From positions 992,001 through 1,056,000 of the forward strand of contig CANJKZ010000011.1 in the NCBI GenBank assembly GCA_947471745.1: a stretch of 64,000 nt of DNA, given 5' to 3'. Numbering within the stretch: position 1 is the first letter of the stretch; each line of letters starts with the position of its first letter. The position numbers and the translations under genes were made by a program. This stretch comes from Closterium sp. Naga37s-1 (Eukaryota; Streptophyta; Zygnematophyceae; Desmidiales; Closteriaceae). The notes beneath the pieces are model-generated. The model had not been told where the DNA came from and did not search any database. It was given only the letters and a program-made list of their open reading frames with translations. Below are positions 9,947 through 20,345 of this stretch, one piece after another.

Positions 9947-11848
9947 CTGCGACTGAGACTGGACAGGCGGTGGACTCAGGAAAGGAGGAGGAGGACCAGG
10001 AGAAGGCGGGGAGCCAAGAACCTGCTGAAGGAGGGGAACGTAGTACGGCCGCGGCCGCGCAGCGCCTCAAGAAACAGCAGAGACAGAACCGGTACCCTCA
10101 GCCCCAGGGTCTCCAGTCCCAGCAGCACCTCCAGCAGCTCCAGCACCAGCACCAGCAGCACCTCCAGCAGCTCCAGCACCAGCACCACCTCCAGCAGCAC
10201 CAGCACCTCCAGTAGCTTCAGTAGCACCTCCATGAGCTCCAGCACCAGCAGCACCTCCAGCAGCGCCAGCACCTCCAGTAGCTCCAGGAGCACCTCCAGC
10301 ACCTACAGCACCAGCAGCACCTCCAGCAGCTCCAGCACCAGCAGCACCTCCAGCAGCTCCAGCACCAGCACCACCTCCAGCAGCGCCAGCACCTCCAGTA
10401 GCTCCAGTCGCACCTCCAGCACCTCCAGCAGCTCCAGCACCAGCAGCACCTCGACAGCGCCGAGAGTACCACTCACGAAGCCGCTGTGGAGAGAGGGGCT
10501 CCCGCCGCGACGGGACACCCAGAGCACCTCCAGACTCAGCACCCCCAGTCTCAGCACCCCCAGTCTCAGCACCCCCAGTCTCAGCACCCCTAGCAGCACC
10601 TGAGTCGACAGCTACCTCGACCGGCTCGGCAGGGTCTACCTGGGACACACCTGAGGGGGCAGGACCCTGGGGGGGGAGGGGGTCTACCAGGGGAGTACCT
10701 GGTGCGAGGAAGAGCGGCGGGGGGGGGGGAGAGGCAGTGCGGTAGGGAAAGAGACGGTAGTACGACACCGACTCGTCGAACGTGACGTCCTGAGAGGACA
10801 GAACACGACGCGAGGTGGGGTGGTAGAACTGCCACCCGGGTGCGTCAGGAGGGAAGCCAAGGAAGACACAGGGAACGGCACGGGAGGACAGCTTGTCCGC
10901 AGTAGTATCGCGGACAAAAGCTCGAGATCCCCTGACACGAAACGCGGACGCATCGCCAACCTTCCCCGTCCACCGCAGAGTAGGTGTGGTCTCCGGCAAG
11001 GAGACACGAGGCTGAAGGTTGATCTGATGCGCCGCGTACTGAACCGCGAACGGCCACAGAAAATGGGGAGCAGCCGCATGGATCATGGACGTACGAGCGA
11101 CGTCCATGACCATGCCAATGCGGCGCTCAGCAATCCCATTTTGCTGCGGGGAGGCCGGAAGCGTGAACGTCTGGCGGATGCCCTCCGAACGACAGAAGGC
11201 CCTCAGGAGGTCGGAGGAAAACTCCCCGCCTCTGTCAGAGTGCAGGCGCAGAACAGGAAGGTCTGAGCCGAAACTCTCACTGAGCTGGCGACGAGCACCG
11301 CGGATCCAGTCGATCAACACCTCAGTGACCTCACCCTTGCTGCGCAAGGGGAAGACTGTGGTGTAACGCGAGTAGTCGTCAACGACCACGAGGAAGTAGC
11401 GCTCGTGACCCTGTCCACGGACGCGGGCTGGGCCCCACACGTCCATGTGAAGAGTCTGCAGAGGGGCCTCAGTCGGAGGAAACGAGGAGGAGTGAGGGGC
11501 GGCGCGCTGCCGGCCCTCGACACAAGGAACACAGGTGGGGGCAGGCCCTGGAGGAAGGGGAGGGAGGGACCTGGGGAGACCCGAGACAAGGGCACGGGAG
11601 GCCATACCTCGAAGACGAGGCAGGGAGGGGTGACCAAGGCGGTGGTGCCAAAGGAGAGTCTCGTGTGCCAAAGGACGACACGAGCAGGGGGCAGACGCAG
11701 GACTAGACCTGGACGCGGCAGCAAACACCTGACTGGACGCAGCTACCTGACCAGACGCAGAGACCGGAGAGGCGCAGTAGTCAGTGTGTACAGACTCGAC
11801 CCTGGCCGACGGGTGAACGTGGCCAGGTGACGGCCCGTCCGAGAGCAA
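9947..11848 (-). pseudogene. Element B integrase and Gly/Ala linker
   Basis: The frame carries LLWHHRLGHPSLPRLRG and CVPCVEGRQRAAPH (HHCC zinc region), LHMDVWGPARVRGQGHERYF, LRLHSDRGGEFSSDLLRAF and SPQQNGIAERRIG (Asp, Asp, Glu of the integrase core), then AFVRDTTADKLSSRAVPCVFLG. It ends in a long Gly-Ala repeat encoded by ccagcagctccagcacc-type repeats (10100-10460). Integrase inserts the cDNA into host DNA. The block is out of frame with the protease upstream (a shift near 11760) and with the linker downstream (near 10067). Confidence 0.88.
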
Positions 11849-13599
11849 GTGCAGTGGGTCACACGCTGACCTCCACGGGTGAACTGGTCAACCCACGCGT
11901 CCTGGAGGTCAGCTCCACTCACCAGGTTCGTAGAGAACGAGGGGAGGTGGAGTCCCGACAGCAAGCCCGACGGGGCCGCAGGACACGGTAGGACAGTGGA
12001 GGAGTGTGCAAGTACTGGGCCCCCTGAGGGGTCAGCAAGGGAGACCGCAACAGGCCGACTGAGCGGCGTGAGCGTGGTGCTGTCTCTAAAGAAAGAGCGC
12101 GAAGCACCAGAGTCAAGTGTGAAGGTGTGAAAGGACTCAGTAGGTGCAGTACCTGAGAGAGGAGACGTACCAGCACCTGGAGCAGCAGACGCACTAGCAC
12201 CTAGAGCAGCAGCCGCACTAGCACCTAGAGCAGCAGCCACAGTGCCCGGGTCGGGCGGGACACGCAGGTAACAGTCACCCTCAGTAATATCAGCAAGAGC
12301 ATACATGGCAGCAAGGATAGCATCAAAGTCTAGATCAAAGATAGGCACATTCTGCAGAAGCAGATCATGCCAACGAGGAAGCTCAACAGCGTCAGGAAAC
12401 TGGGTACGCCAAGCGTCAGTCAGGCGGCCGAAGCAGCGCTGCGTGGTGTGTGGGAGACCACACACCTCCCCACTACGAGTGCCTGTGCGAAGAACGTACG
12501 TGCAGGGACCTGCACCCCCAGACCTCCCACGCCCAGCGTACCACTCACGAAGCTGCTGAACAGACGGGGTCTCACGGGTGCGTAGCTGCTGCTGACGCTG
12601 GCCGCCACCAAGGCCTCCACGCTGCGTGGCTGCACCGCGACCAGCACCACCTCCTCCGCTACCTCCACCACCGCTGCCGCCGCCTCCACCGCCTCCGCCA
12701 CCGCCTCCACGGCCTCCACTGCCGCCACCGACGCCCCCACCCCCGGGACCACCCCCACCACCACCTCCACCTCCTCCACCGCTTCCTCCACCGCCCCCTC
12801 CACCACCCTTGCTTCCCTTGCCCTTGCCAGTGCGGCGTCGCCCACTAGGGGCAGACGCAGCGCCGACCTCCTCAGTGCCAACGAGGTCGACAGCAGCAGC
12901 AGAGGCAACTGAGGGGAGAAGGGGGACAGGGGAACACCCCTCAAAGAAGGGGGTGCGACGGTCGCCGCGGGAAGCCCCAACAGCTAAGATACTCTTCTCA
13001 GCTGCAGCAAGGCGCTCCTCTAGCAAGTCGACAGTCAGATCGGTAGGGCAAAGGGAGAGAAAGTGATCCCAGACTGAGGAGAGAGAGTCACGGAGGCGGG
13101 TGACTATGTAGTAAAGGGTGATGTACATGGGGGGGGAGTTCGTGGGAAGAAATTCAGTGGGAAGGGCAGCGCGGTAGCGAGCGTCACTAGTGCGGAGGTG
13201 AGCAACTAGGTCAGCAACAGTGGCAAAGGCGGCAAGGTCAGGAAAAAGGTACGGCAGCATGAGGCGGCTGAGGGCAGCAGTGGTAGGGGAGGAGTAGCGT
13301 GCAACTACAGCGTCGTACAGAGCCCTAGCACTCTTGTACTGACTAAAGTGCGCGCGCTCAGTAGACGGTAGGTGATTGCGCACAGCAAGACGAGCAGCAG
13401 CATCGCGCGTGAGCCACTGCGAGCGAACAGTACTGTCAGCATCAGCAGTAGGGGCTATAGAGGCGCCAGACGTGAGATCGAACAGTGAGAGACCATCCTT
13501 GCTATTGCACTGTAGGAAAAGCTGCAGATCATCTAGCCAGACCTCAAAGTCAACAGCTCGACCCTCAGCATCAAAGGTAAGAACATTGAGACTAGCCAT
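11743..13599 (-). CDS. Element B Gag-protease polyprotein
   Basis: 618 codons from ATG at 13599 to 11743. The N-terminal gag reads MASLNVLTFDAEGRAVDFEV and contains SQWLTRDAAARLAVRNHL and LYDAVVARYSSPTTAALSRL. A poly-Gly tract of about 80 residues follows, then a cysteine/histidine motif CTYVLRTGTRSGEVCGLPH plus TTQRC (C-x13-C-x3-H-x4-C). The protease has FTLDSGASRSFFRDSTTLTP. After the protease a 1-base shift (near 11760) sends the frame into a short tail. The start is supported by the same MxSLxVLxFD start in G, I and J. Gag builds the particle, and the protease would process it. Confidence 0.88.
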   Translation of the reverse strand: MASLNVLTFDAEGRAVDFEVWLDDLQLFLQCNSKDGLSLFDLTSGASIAPTADADSTVRSQWLTRDAAARLAVRNHLPSTERAHFSQYKSARALYDAVVARYSSPTTAALSRLMLPYLFPDLAAFATVADLVAHLRTSDARYRAALPTEFLPTNSPPMYITLYYIVTRLRDSLSSVWDHFLSLCPTDLTVDLLEERLAAAEKSILAVGASRGDRRTPFFEGCSPVPLLPSVASAAAVDLVGTEEVGAASAPSGRRRTGKGKGSKGGGGGGGGSGGGGGGGGGGGPGGGGVGGGSGGRGGGGGGGGGGGSGGGGSGGGGAGRGAATQRGGLGGGQRQQQLRTRETPSVQQLREWYAGRGRSGGAGPCTYVLRTGTRSGEVCGLPHTTQRCFGRLTDAWRTQFPDAVELPRWHDLLLQNVPIFDLDFDAILAAMYALADITEGDCYLRVPPDPGTVAAALGASAAAALGASASAAPGAGTSPLSGTAPTESFHTFTLDSGASRSFFRDSTTLTPLSRPVAVSLADPSGGPVLAHSSTVLPCPAAPSGLLSGLHLPSFSTNLVSGADLQDAWVDQFTRGGQRVTHCTCSRTGRHLATFTRRPGSSLYTLTTAPLRSLRLVR

Positions 13600-14896
13600 G
13601 ACAGGAGAAGCAGCAGGCTAGCAGCAGCAGCAGTGCAACTCGGCTAAGCAGGCTAGGCAGGGCGGCGCAGCTCGGCAGGGCGGTGGGGCTCGGCAGTGCG
13701 GCGCTCTTACCAGGGGAGAGGCTGGGGCATGGCCGGGGTAGGGCCGGGGCAGTTCAGGAGCAGGGCCGGGGCAGGGCCGGGGCAGGGCCGGGGCAGAGCC
13801 GGGCCAGGGCCGGGGCAGTTCAGGAGCAGAGCCGGGGCAGGGCCGGGGCAGGGCCGGGGCAGGGCCGGGGCAGGGTCGGGGCAGGGCCGGGGCAGAGCCG
13901 GGGCAGGGCCGGGGCAGTGCCGGGGCAGGGTCGGAGCAGGGCCGGGGCAGGGGGCAGGGCCGGGGCAGGGCCGGGGCAGGGCCGGGGCAGGGCTGGGGCA
14001 GGGCGGGGGCGAGGCCGCGACAGGTCCGGGGCAGGGCCGGGGCCGGGCCGAGGCAGTGCAGGAGCAGGGCCGGGGCAGAACTGCGACAGGGCTGCAGCAG
14101 GGCCGGCGCAGGGCCGCGACAGGTTGGGGTAGGGCCGGGGCAGGGCCGAGAACTGGGCCTGACGGGGCGGTACGGGGCCTCTAACGGGGCCTGACAGGGC
14201 CTTACGGGGCCTGACGAGGCCTCAAACGGGGCCGGACGGGGCCTGACGGGGCCTTACGGGGCCTTACGGGGCCGTACGGGGCCTAACGGGGCCGGGGCCT
14301 GACGGGGCCTTACGGGGCCTTACGGGGCCTTAAACGGGGCCTGACGGGGCCTTACGGGGCCTTACGGGGCCTTAAACGGGGCCTGACGGGGCCTTACGGG
14401 GCCTTACGGGGCCTTACGAGGCCTTAAACGGGGCCGTAAACGGGGCCTTACGGGGCCTGACGGGGCCTTACGGGGCCTTACGGGGCCTTACGGGGCCTTA
14501 AACGGGGCCGTTAATGGGGCCTTGCGGTGCCTTACTTGGCCTTACGGGGCCTTACGGGGCCTTAAACGAGGCCGTAAATGGGGCCTTACAGGGCCTTACG
14601 GGGCCTTACGTGGCCTTACGGGGCATTAAACGGGGCCGTAAACGGGGCCTTACGGGGCCTTACGGGGCCTAACGGGGCCTTACAAGGCCGTAAACGGGGC
14701 CTTAAGGGGCCTTACGGGGCCTTACGCGGCCTTACGGGGCCGGAAAAGGGGGGCCTTACGGGGCCTTACGGGGCGTCGCTGGCTCTAAGGGCAGGCGCAG
14801 GGGCCGCAACGGGCCTCGAAGGGAAGGCGCGACGCGCACGTCGAGCAGGCAGTGAAGAATTTCAGTGGTGGGCCCTTTTTAAAAATTCTCGAAACT
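13600..14896 (-). repeat. Element B leader of GC-rich tandem repeats
   Basis: Between the gag start and the PBS lie two tandem arrays: about 13730-14160 of a 12-bp unit (gccggggcaggg) and about 14160-14800 of a 10-bp unit (ccttacgggg). Long frames across it are repeat artefacts. The position corresponds to the 5' untranslated leader of the retrotransposon RNA, and other elements here have differently composed leaders in the same place. Confidence 0.85.
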
Positions 14897-15042
14897 AGCT
14901 CTATACCATGTGAGAAGGATTGACGAAAGAATGAATAAACTAGAAAATCAGATGGGTACAAGTAGGAAACACATAAGTGTTGTACCCTCTAAGAGCTATC
15001 CCACTACAGCCTAAATAGACCATAGCAGATATAAGTTTGACA
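14897..15042 (-). repeat. 5' LTR and PBS of element B
   Basis: LTR 14909-15042 (134 bp), with PBS 14897-14908 reading TGGTATAGAGCT on the minus strand. This is the initiator-Met-tRNA site TGGTATCAGAGC lacking one C. CAAGC outside at 15043-15047 is the target duplication. Confidence 0.93.
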
Positions 15043-15605
15043 CAAGCATCTCATCAAGGATATCCAGTGTGGTCCCAAGGCATGGAAAATATTGAAGGAT
15101 GTCCATGCCCCCAGCAGCAAAGCGATGGTGGTGGTGCTCGAGCGACAACTCCATGCGGTGAAGATCAACGAGGGTGATGCCGTGCAAGGAGCGTTCGATC
15201 AACTCTGGGACCTTTATGTGAAGCTCTCTACTGCTGGTGTGGACTACCATGAGAAAATCAAGTGCTACAAGGCTCTCTCCCTGCTGCCGGAGTCGTGGGG
15301 CCCCTTGGTGGTCAACCTCAATGGCATGAAGGACTCATGGTCCCTTGAGTGGATCCGTGCTCAAGTCCTTCAAGAGGAGTTTCGGAGGAAGGAGCTGACT
15401 GCCACTGCCGGTGAAGGTGGAGGCTCTACCTACGGCATGAAAGGCTTCAAGGGGCGTGGCAGCAAGAAAGGCAAGGCCAAGGAAGGCGCTGGAGGGGAGC
15501 AGTATTCGGGAGGGAAGCGTGGCAACAAGGGAGGCAAGCGGTGTGGCGGCAAGTGTTGGTATTGCCATGTGGAAGGGGAAAACCGTAATGGCCCATTTTC
15601 CTCCA
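15043..15605 (+). pseudogene. Element A copia gag, C-terminal half
   Basis: Resumes the gag frame broken at 7913: KHLIKDIQCGPKAWKILKDV, then VVVLERQLHAVKINEGDAV, YVKLSTAGVDYHEKIKCYKA and LSLLPESWGPLVVNL (the classic UBN2 copia gag core), a Gly/Lys-rich basic stretch, and a partial zinc knuckle KCWYCHVEG. At about 15590-15605 the sequence becomes the minus-strand integrase of fragment C, which removes the rest of the knuckle and all of A's pol. Confidence 0.87.
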
Positions 15606-15980
15606 GCGCAAAGGGAAAACCGTGGTGTAGCGGGAGTAGTCGTCCACCACAATCAGGAAGTAGCACTCCTGACATGGGCCAAGGACAGGGGAGGGGCCCC
15701 AGACATCCAAGTGCAGGGTCTGTAAGGGAACCATGGTGGGGGGGAACGAGAAGGAGTGAGGGGTAGCGCACTGCTGACCCTCGACGCATGGAGTGCATGG
15801 CGGCACAGGCGAGCGAGGAAGCCGAGCAAGCGACTCTGGGAGACCTGAGACTAGATGGTGACTTACCATCCTATTGAGACGTGGGAACGAGGGGTGACCG
15901 AGATGGTGGTGCCAGAGGACCGACGGGTGGGTGAGTGACCGACAGTTGCACGACACAGCAGCTACCTTACCTGACCTGAC
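15606..15980 (-). pseudogene. Fragment C integrase N-terminus, truncated
   Basis: Minus strand: LTHPSVLWHHHLGHPSFPRL, CTPCVEGQQCATPHS (zinc region), LHLDVWGPSPVLGPCQECYF and VVDDYSRYTTVFPLR, ending there at the junction with A gag near 15606. Same family as D (plus strand, 4345 onwards). The remainder of integrase, RT and the 3' LTR are absent. Confidence 0.85.
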
Positions 15981-16691
15981 CTAACCTGATCCAGTGTGGT
16001 GGGACCTAGTGTGTAGTGAGTACAGACCAGAGCCCGGCTCCCTGTGGAAAGTGGCTAGAGGTGCCCCAGTGGCACCGATTATGCAAGAGGCAACAGGCTC
16101 GTGTAGTGGGAAAGTAGTGACAACTCCGAGGTCATTGAGGTGACTAACACCTACCAGGTTCCTAAAGAACGAGGGGGTGTAGTAACCTGTGAGAAACCCA
16201 GAGGGAGCCGTTGGATACGGGAGAGTGGTGGTGCTCTCAGCAATTATAGATCCTACGGAGGGGTCAGCCAAGGCGACAGTGACTGGAGTGTGCAGTGGCG
16301 TGAGGGCGGTGCAGTCGCGAAAGAAACAGCTGGACGCTCCAGAGTCTAGGGTGAAGGAAAGCCGTGCAGTCGGTGAGGTCGCACCCGAGCCAGCGAAAAA
16401 GGCTGGTACTAGTCTAGTGGTGGCTGCAACTCCCACACTAAGAACCTCTGAGGCGCCTGGACCGGAAACTACACACGCACCAAGACTGGAAACACAAGGC
16501 TCAATAGCAGTTGCAGCTCCCACGTACCGGTGTGTGTACTGCCCGGGTCCGTCAGGGCCCCGCTGTGGAGGTTGCTGCAGGCGTTGCAGCTGAACCCGCC
16601 ACTGCTGCAACTGTGGCCACCTGTGCTGCTGCCGCTGCCACTGTTGCTGCTGAGACCACAGCTGTTGCTGCGGCTGTCGCCACAACGACAT
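15981..16691 (-). pseudogene. Fragment C copia protease
   Basis: Minus frame of 236 codons, Gln-rich at its start, with FTLDSGASSCFFRDCTALTP and ending LATFHREPGSGLYSLHTRS then a stop. Close to the D protein at 3641-4319, with a 6-residue deletion relative to it in the APLASGAPLA duplication. The frame ends before the integrase zinc region, as in D, so this stop may be ancestral to both or a family feature. Confidence 0.82.
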
Positions 16692-18010
16692 GGCAAGCTA
16701 GTACGGGGGGGGAGGGGTACGCTGGCGGTAGTCTAAGTTGCTGCTGGTGCAACTGGCGGTAGCCTGGGTTGCTGCTGGTGCTACTGGTGGCAGCCTAAGC
16801 TGCTGCTGGTGCGCTGGGGGCAGCCTTTTTTGCTGATGGTGCAACTGATGGCAGTCTAGTGCAGTGGTGAACGGTTGGGTGGGGTTGCGAGCGGTTGGGA
16901 ATGGTGTTGGACGGTTAGGTGGGGCTAGGAGTGGCCTGGTTTGATGGAATGCGGCTGAGTGCGGTTCTGGTGCTTGTGGGAGGGGTTCAGTGCGGTCGGA
17001 TACGGTTGGGAGTGATGGAGGGCAGTTCAGTGCGGTTGGGAGCAGTGAAGAACGGTCTAGGGCGGTGGAGTGCAGTTTTGTGCGATTCCAGGGGGTGTTA
17101 GCACGGGTGGAATGCGTTTCTGTGCAGTTCCAGGGGAGCTAGCATGGGTGGAGTGCGATTCTATGCGGTTCTGTGCGGTTTTGTGCGGTTGGGAGCGGTG
17201 ACGAACGGTCTAGGGCGGTGGGGGAAAACGGGTGGGCTGTCAACGGGCGTAACGAGCGCACGGGCGGTTGCTGTTGATGCTAGCAGTTGCAGGTGCTAGC
17301 TAGAGCGGTGAAGGGCGGTTGAGATAGGTTGAGTGAAGTGGGGAGCGGTATCTCGCGGTTGGGAGTGATTTAATGTGGTGAAGGGCAGTTTCTCATGGCT
17401 AGGAGTTGTCTAGTGCGGTTGAGAGGCGGTTTAGGGTAAGTTTGGGCAGGCGGGACGGGCGGCAGCGGGCGGCAACGAGCGGCAGCGGGCGGCAACAGGC
17501 GGCTAAGGGGTGGGGCGGTCGTACGTTTTGGCCACGGGGCCAGCTAGGTGCAGACCACGGGGCCGTCGATCAAGGGCCTCGGGGCCCGCTACTGAAGGCT
17601 CGGGGCCTGCTAACGCGTGGGCCACGGGGCCTGTGTTCTACGGTCGCGCACGAGAAAAAACGGACGGGGGGGGGGGGGGGGGGGGGGTCGAACGGGCCAC
17701 TGCGGTCGCGGGGCCAGCTAATGCGTGCCACGGGGCCACGGGGGCCACGAGGTCGTCGAGCAAAGGTCTCAAGGCCCGCTACTGAACAGGCGACGGCGGG
17801 AAAAAAAAAAGCGACTGGCTATGGGCGACGGGCGGCGGTCGACGGTGACGCGCTACGAGGCGCGCGCTATGACGAGGCGCGCGTTAGTACAAGGCGCGCG
17901 GGTGGTGGGCCCATGACTATCGAGTGAAATTTCGCCTAGGGAAAAATCGCCTAGGGAGAAATCGCCTAGGGGAGAAATCGCTTAGGGGAAAAATCGCCTA
18001 GGGGGAACCT
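16692..18010 (-). repeat. Fragment C low-complexity leader
   Basis: Mirror of the D leader: short repeats around tgcggttgggagcggtg (16860-17440), blocks of ggcagcgggcggcaac (17460-17510), an uninterrupted run of about 22 G at 17666-17687, and a repeated cgcctaggggaaaaat motif at 17940-18005 next to the PBS. No gag start was found in it. Confidence 0.65.
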
Positions 18011-18148
18011 CGCTCTACACCATGTTAGAATATGAGAACGAATAGATGTGGAAAGTACAAAAAGTATATAGGAAACCTAACCCTAACCCCAACAAGTAGA
18101 AAGTACACTTAGACTAACAATAGAAGCTATAACAAATATAGCTTGACA
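18011..18148 (-). repeat. 5' LTR and PBS of fragment C
   Basis: LTR 18023-18148 (126 bp; minus strand TGTCAAGCTATATTTG...TTCTAACA), with PBS at 18011-18022 reading TGGTGTAGAGCG. The neighbour outside starts GTGACGCACG, integrase sequence of the same family in plus orientation (element M). C therefore probably landed inside M's integrase; the other flank is lost, so no duplication can be shown. Confidence 0.8.
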
Positions 18149-18974
18149 GTGACGCACGGCCACGTGTGACGCCGGTCTCCCTTTGGACAGGTTCTCCGGG
18201 CGTAGCAGCTGACTTCCGTGTCTGGGGTTCTCTGGCTCACGTTCGCACCCCTGGTGCAAACAAGTTGTCTACGTGCACTCGTGCCTGCGTCTTTCTTGGC
18301 TTCCCTTTGGATGCCTCTGGCTGGGTGTTCTATGACCCAGTCACCTACGAGTTCTTCGCTTCTCAGGACGTCACGTTCGACGAGTCTGTCTGTTACTAAA
18401 GAAGTCGCCCCCACCGAGGTACTCAGGCCTTTTCCCCCCTGCTGTTCCTCACCCTTGAGCCCCCCCCATTCGCCCCGGTAGGCCCCCACCCTTAACGTCC
18501 TGCCCTGTAAGGTGTGTCGCACGTCACTCCGCAGTCGTCCCCCCCGCAGCGTCCAGCCCCTGTCGTGTCTGGGGGTGTGGGAGGTGCAGTTGCAGAGGGT
18601 GAGGGTACTGAGGTTGCTGGAGCTGGTGGTGTCGGCTCTAGGGGTGTAGGGGGTGTGGGCATGGAGGCCACTCCCGTGGAGGACACGGCAGCCTCGACTC
18701 GGCTGCCTCGCCTTGCGTCACCCCCTAGCTCCCCGTCCGTCCCGCAGTCCCCTTCTCGTTCTTCTCTGCGGCCGGTTGCGGCGGAGCCTGGGGGTGTTCC
18801 TGCGGGAGGTACTGGAGGACCCGGGGGTGTCGGTGGTGGAGGTGCTGGTTCGAGGGGTGCTGGAGCTGGAGGCACTGGCACTGTGGCGTCCACACCGCAC
18901 ACAGTACGTTTCCAGACCCGTGAGCAGCGTCTCCTCCAGTTGGAGAGGGAGGAGCGTGAGCGATTTGAGAGGGC

Positions 18975-19008
<34 letters not shown>

Positions 19009-20012
19009 CAGTCTTAGTGGCAGCAGCAGGAGATAGTAGAGGTGGATTCACAGCAGCAGCAGGTGCCATTGCAGCCGCAGCAGGAGAGAGTAGAGGAGGA
19101 GTCACGAGTGCAGCAGCGGGTGCAGTTGCAGTCGCAGCAGGAGAGAGTAGAGGAGTCACGACCACACCAAGAGAGGGTAGAGCAAGAGTCCCGCCCACAG
19201 CAGTAGGTGCAGTTACAGACACAGCAGGAGAGAGTAGAGGCGTCACATCCACAGCAGGAGAGGGCAGAGGAGGAGCCACAGGAGCAGCAGGAGGGGCAGG
19301 TGCCGTCGCAACAGACGCCAGAGGAGGCGGAGCGGCAGCAACTGCGACTGCGCGACCTGCCCGACCCAGCACCTGCACGCTTGGTTCGTGGTCCCCTACT
19401 GTCCCCTCCTATTCCCCCCGTCCAGTCTCTTTCCTCGTCCCAGTTGACTCGTCGTTCTCCCCTCAGCCGTGCTGTGTCTCCAGAGCCCCGGTGGTCCCGT
19501 TACCATGCAGACGGTCCGTTTCACCTTGTTCTCCGCTCACGTACTCCACCTCCTCCTATCCTCCCACAGTCTCCAGAGTCGTCCCCCACTGTGTTTCACG
19601 ACCCGTTGTCCGACTACCTCCGTGCCTCTCGTCCTGTCGTCTCCCGTGTTTTGTCCGCGTTGGTCACTCACCCGACTGCACCTCTGTCGTCCGTCTCAGC
19701 GCTTTTTACCACTGCCAATGGCTTTGCCTCTTCCCACCGTCTTGACTACGCTGCTCACTTGGTGAGTAGCCATACTCGTTCTTCGTCCTCTGGGGGTGCT
19801 CCTTTTTTTCCCCAGGAGGTCATCGAGGACATGCAGTTCGAGCTCAGTTTCCTGGCGGCCGCTGTTCCTCATCTTTGCGCCTTGCTCCTTGCCCCTGAGG
19901 GGGATCCAGACGCCCTTGACATCCCGATCCCTCGCACTCACGCCGAGGCAGTTTCGGGACCCTTGGATTCGTACTGGATAGCAGCTGACGAGGCAGAGAT
20001 GGCATCTTATAG
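18149..20012 (+). pseudogene. Element M integrase C-terminus, linker and RT start
   Basis: Plus strand, D-like: WGSLAHVRTPGANKLSTC, LGFPLDASGWVFYDPVTYEF, SQDVTFDESVCY with a stop, then a Gly/Pro linker, a CAG repeat coding poly-Gln (18977-19014) and Gln/Glu-rich repeats with stops. It recovers at SHRLDYAAHLVSS, LLAPEGDPDALDIPIPRTHA and DEAEMASY. At 20012 it is cut by the 3' LTR of G. The frame continues at 48590 with RSTGTCVDTVPPHG, so M's pol is split across 28.6 kb. Confidence 0.85.
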
Positions 20013-20145
20013 TGTCAAAATAACGAACAAGAATGAATGAACTATGAAAGAGTTGGGTACAAGTACTAACCCTAATAAGGTTGTACCCCTTATGGGCTAC
20101 CCCACTATAGCCTACACAAAGTAAGCTATATAACCTTTTGAGACA
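20013..20145 (-). repeat. 3' LTR of element G
   Basis: 133 bp, minus strand TGTCTCAAAAGG...TTTTGACA, next to the tract caccccc at 20146 that is the PPT on the minus strand. The partner is 48459-48589. TSD TATAG lies at 20008-20012. Confidence 0.88.
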
Positions 20146-20345
20146 CCCCCATAGGCAAAGTGGGGGAGAACAAGTGGTCACAAGACCAGTCAAGAAAAGC
20201 AAAGCAAGCTCAGAGCACAAGAAAATGGCCACAAGGCCAGTTCACATGGAAAGTTATATAAAAGAGAACAAACAAACAATACAGTGATCATACCCTAGCA
20301 AATGTAAGCATGCAGGTATATATATAGATCATAGTACAAGCAAAG

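Larger units (their letters stand above)
7914..15042 (-). mobile_element. Complete Ty1/copia element B, inserted in A gag
   Basis: Full-length 7.1-kb minus-strand element: 3' LTR 7914-8047, 5' LTR 14909-15042, PBS 14897-14908, leader, gag-pro-int and a damaged rt-rnh. The two 134-bp LTRs differ at one position by eye (tacc against tatc). A direct duplication CAAGC flanks it at 7909-7913 and 15043-15047. The near-identical LTRs indicate a recent insertion. Its proteins are nevertheless defective (stop, frameshifts, RT deletion), so it was either mobilised in trans or decayed unevenly. Confidence 0.95.

Noticed and set aside
12450-13066. Pro- and His-rich plus-strand frames opposite the gag Gly tract
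   Set aside because: Antisense shadows of the poly-Gly coding region of B; the same occurs at 47178-47919 and 61649-62116.
13683-14184. Gly/Arg/Ala-rich frames of 149-162 codons
   Set aside because: They are created by the 12-bp repeat of the B leader, without a conserved motif.
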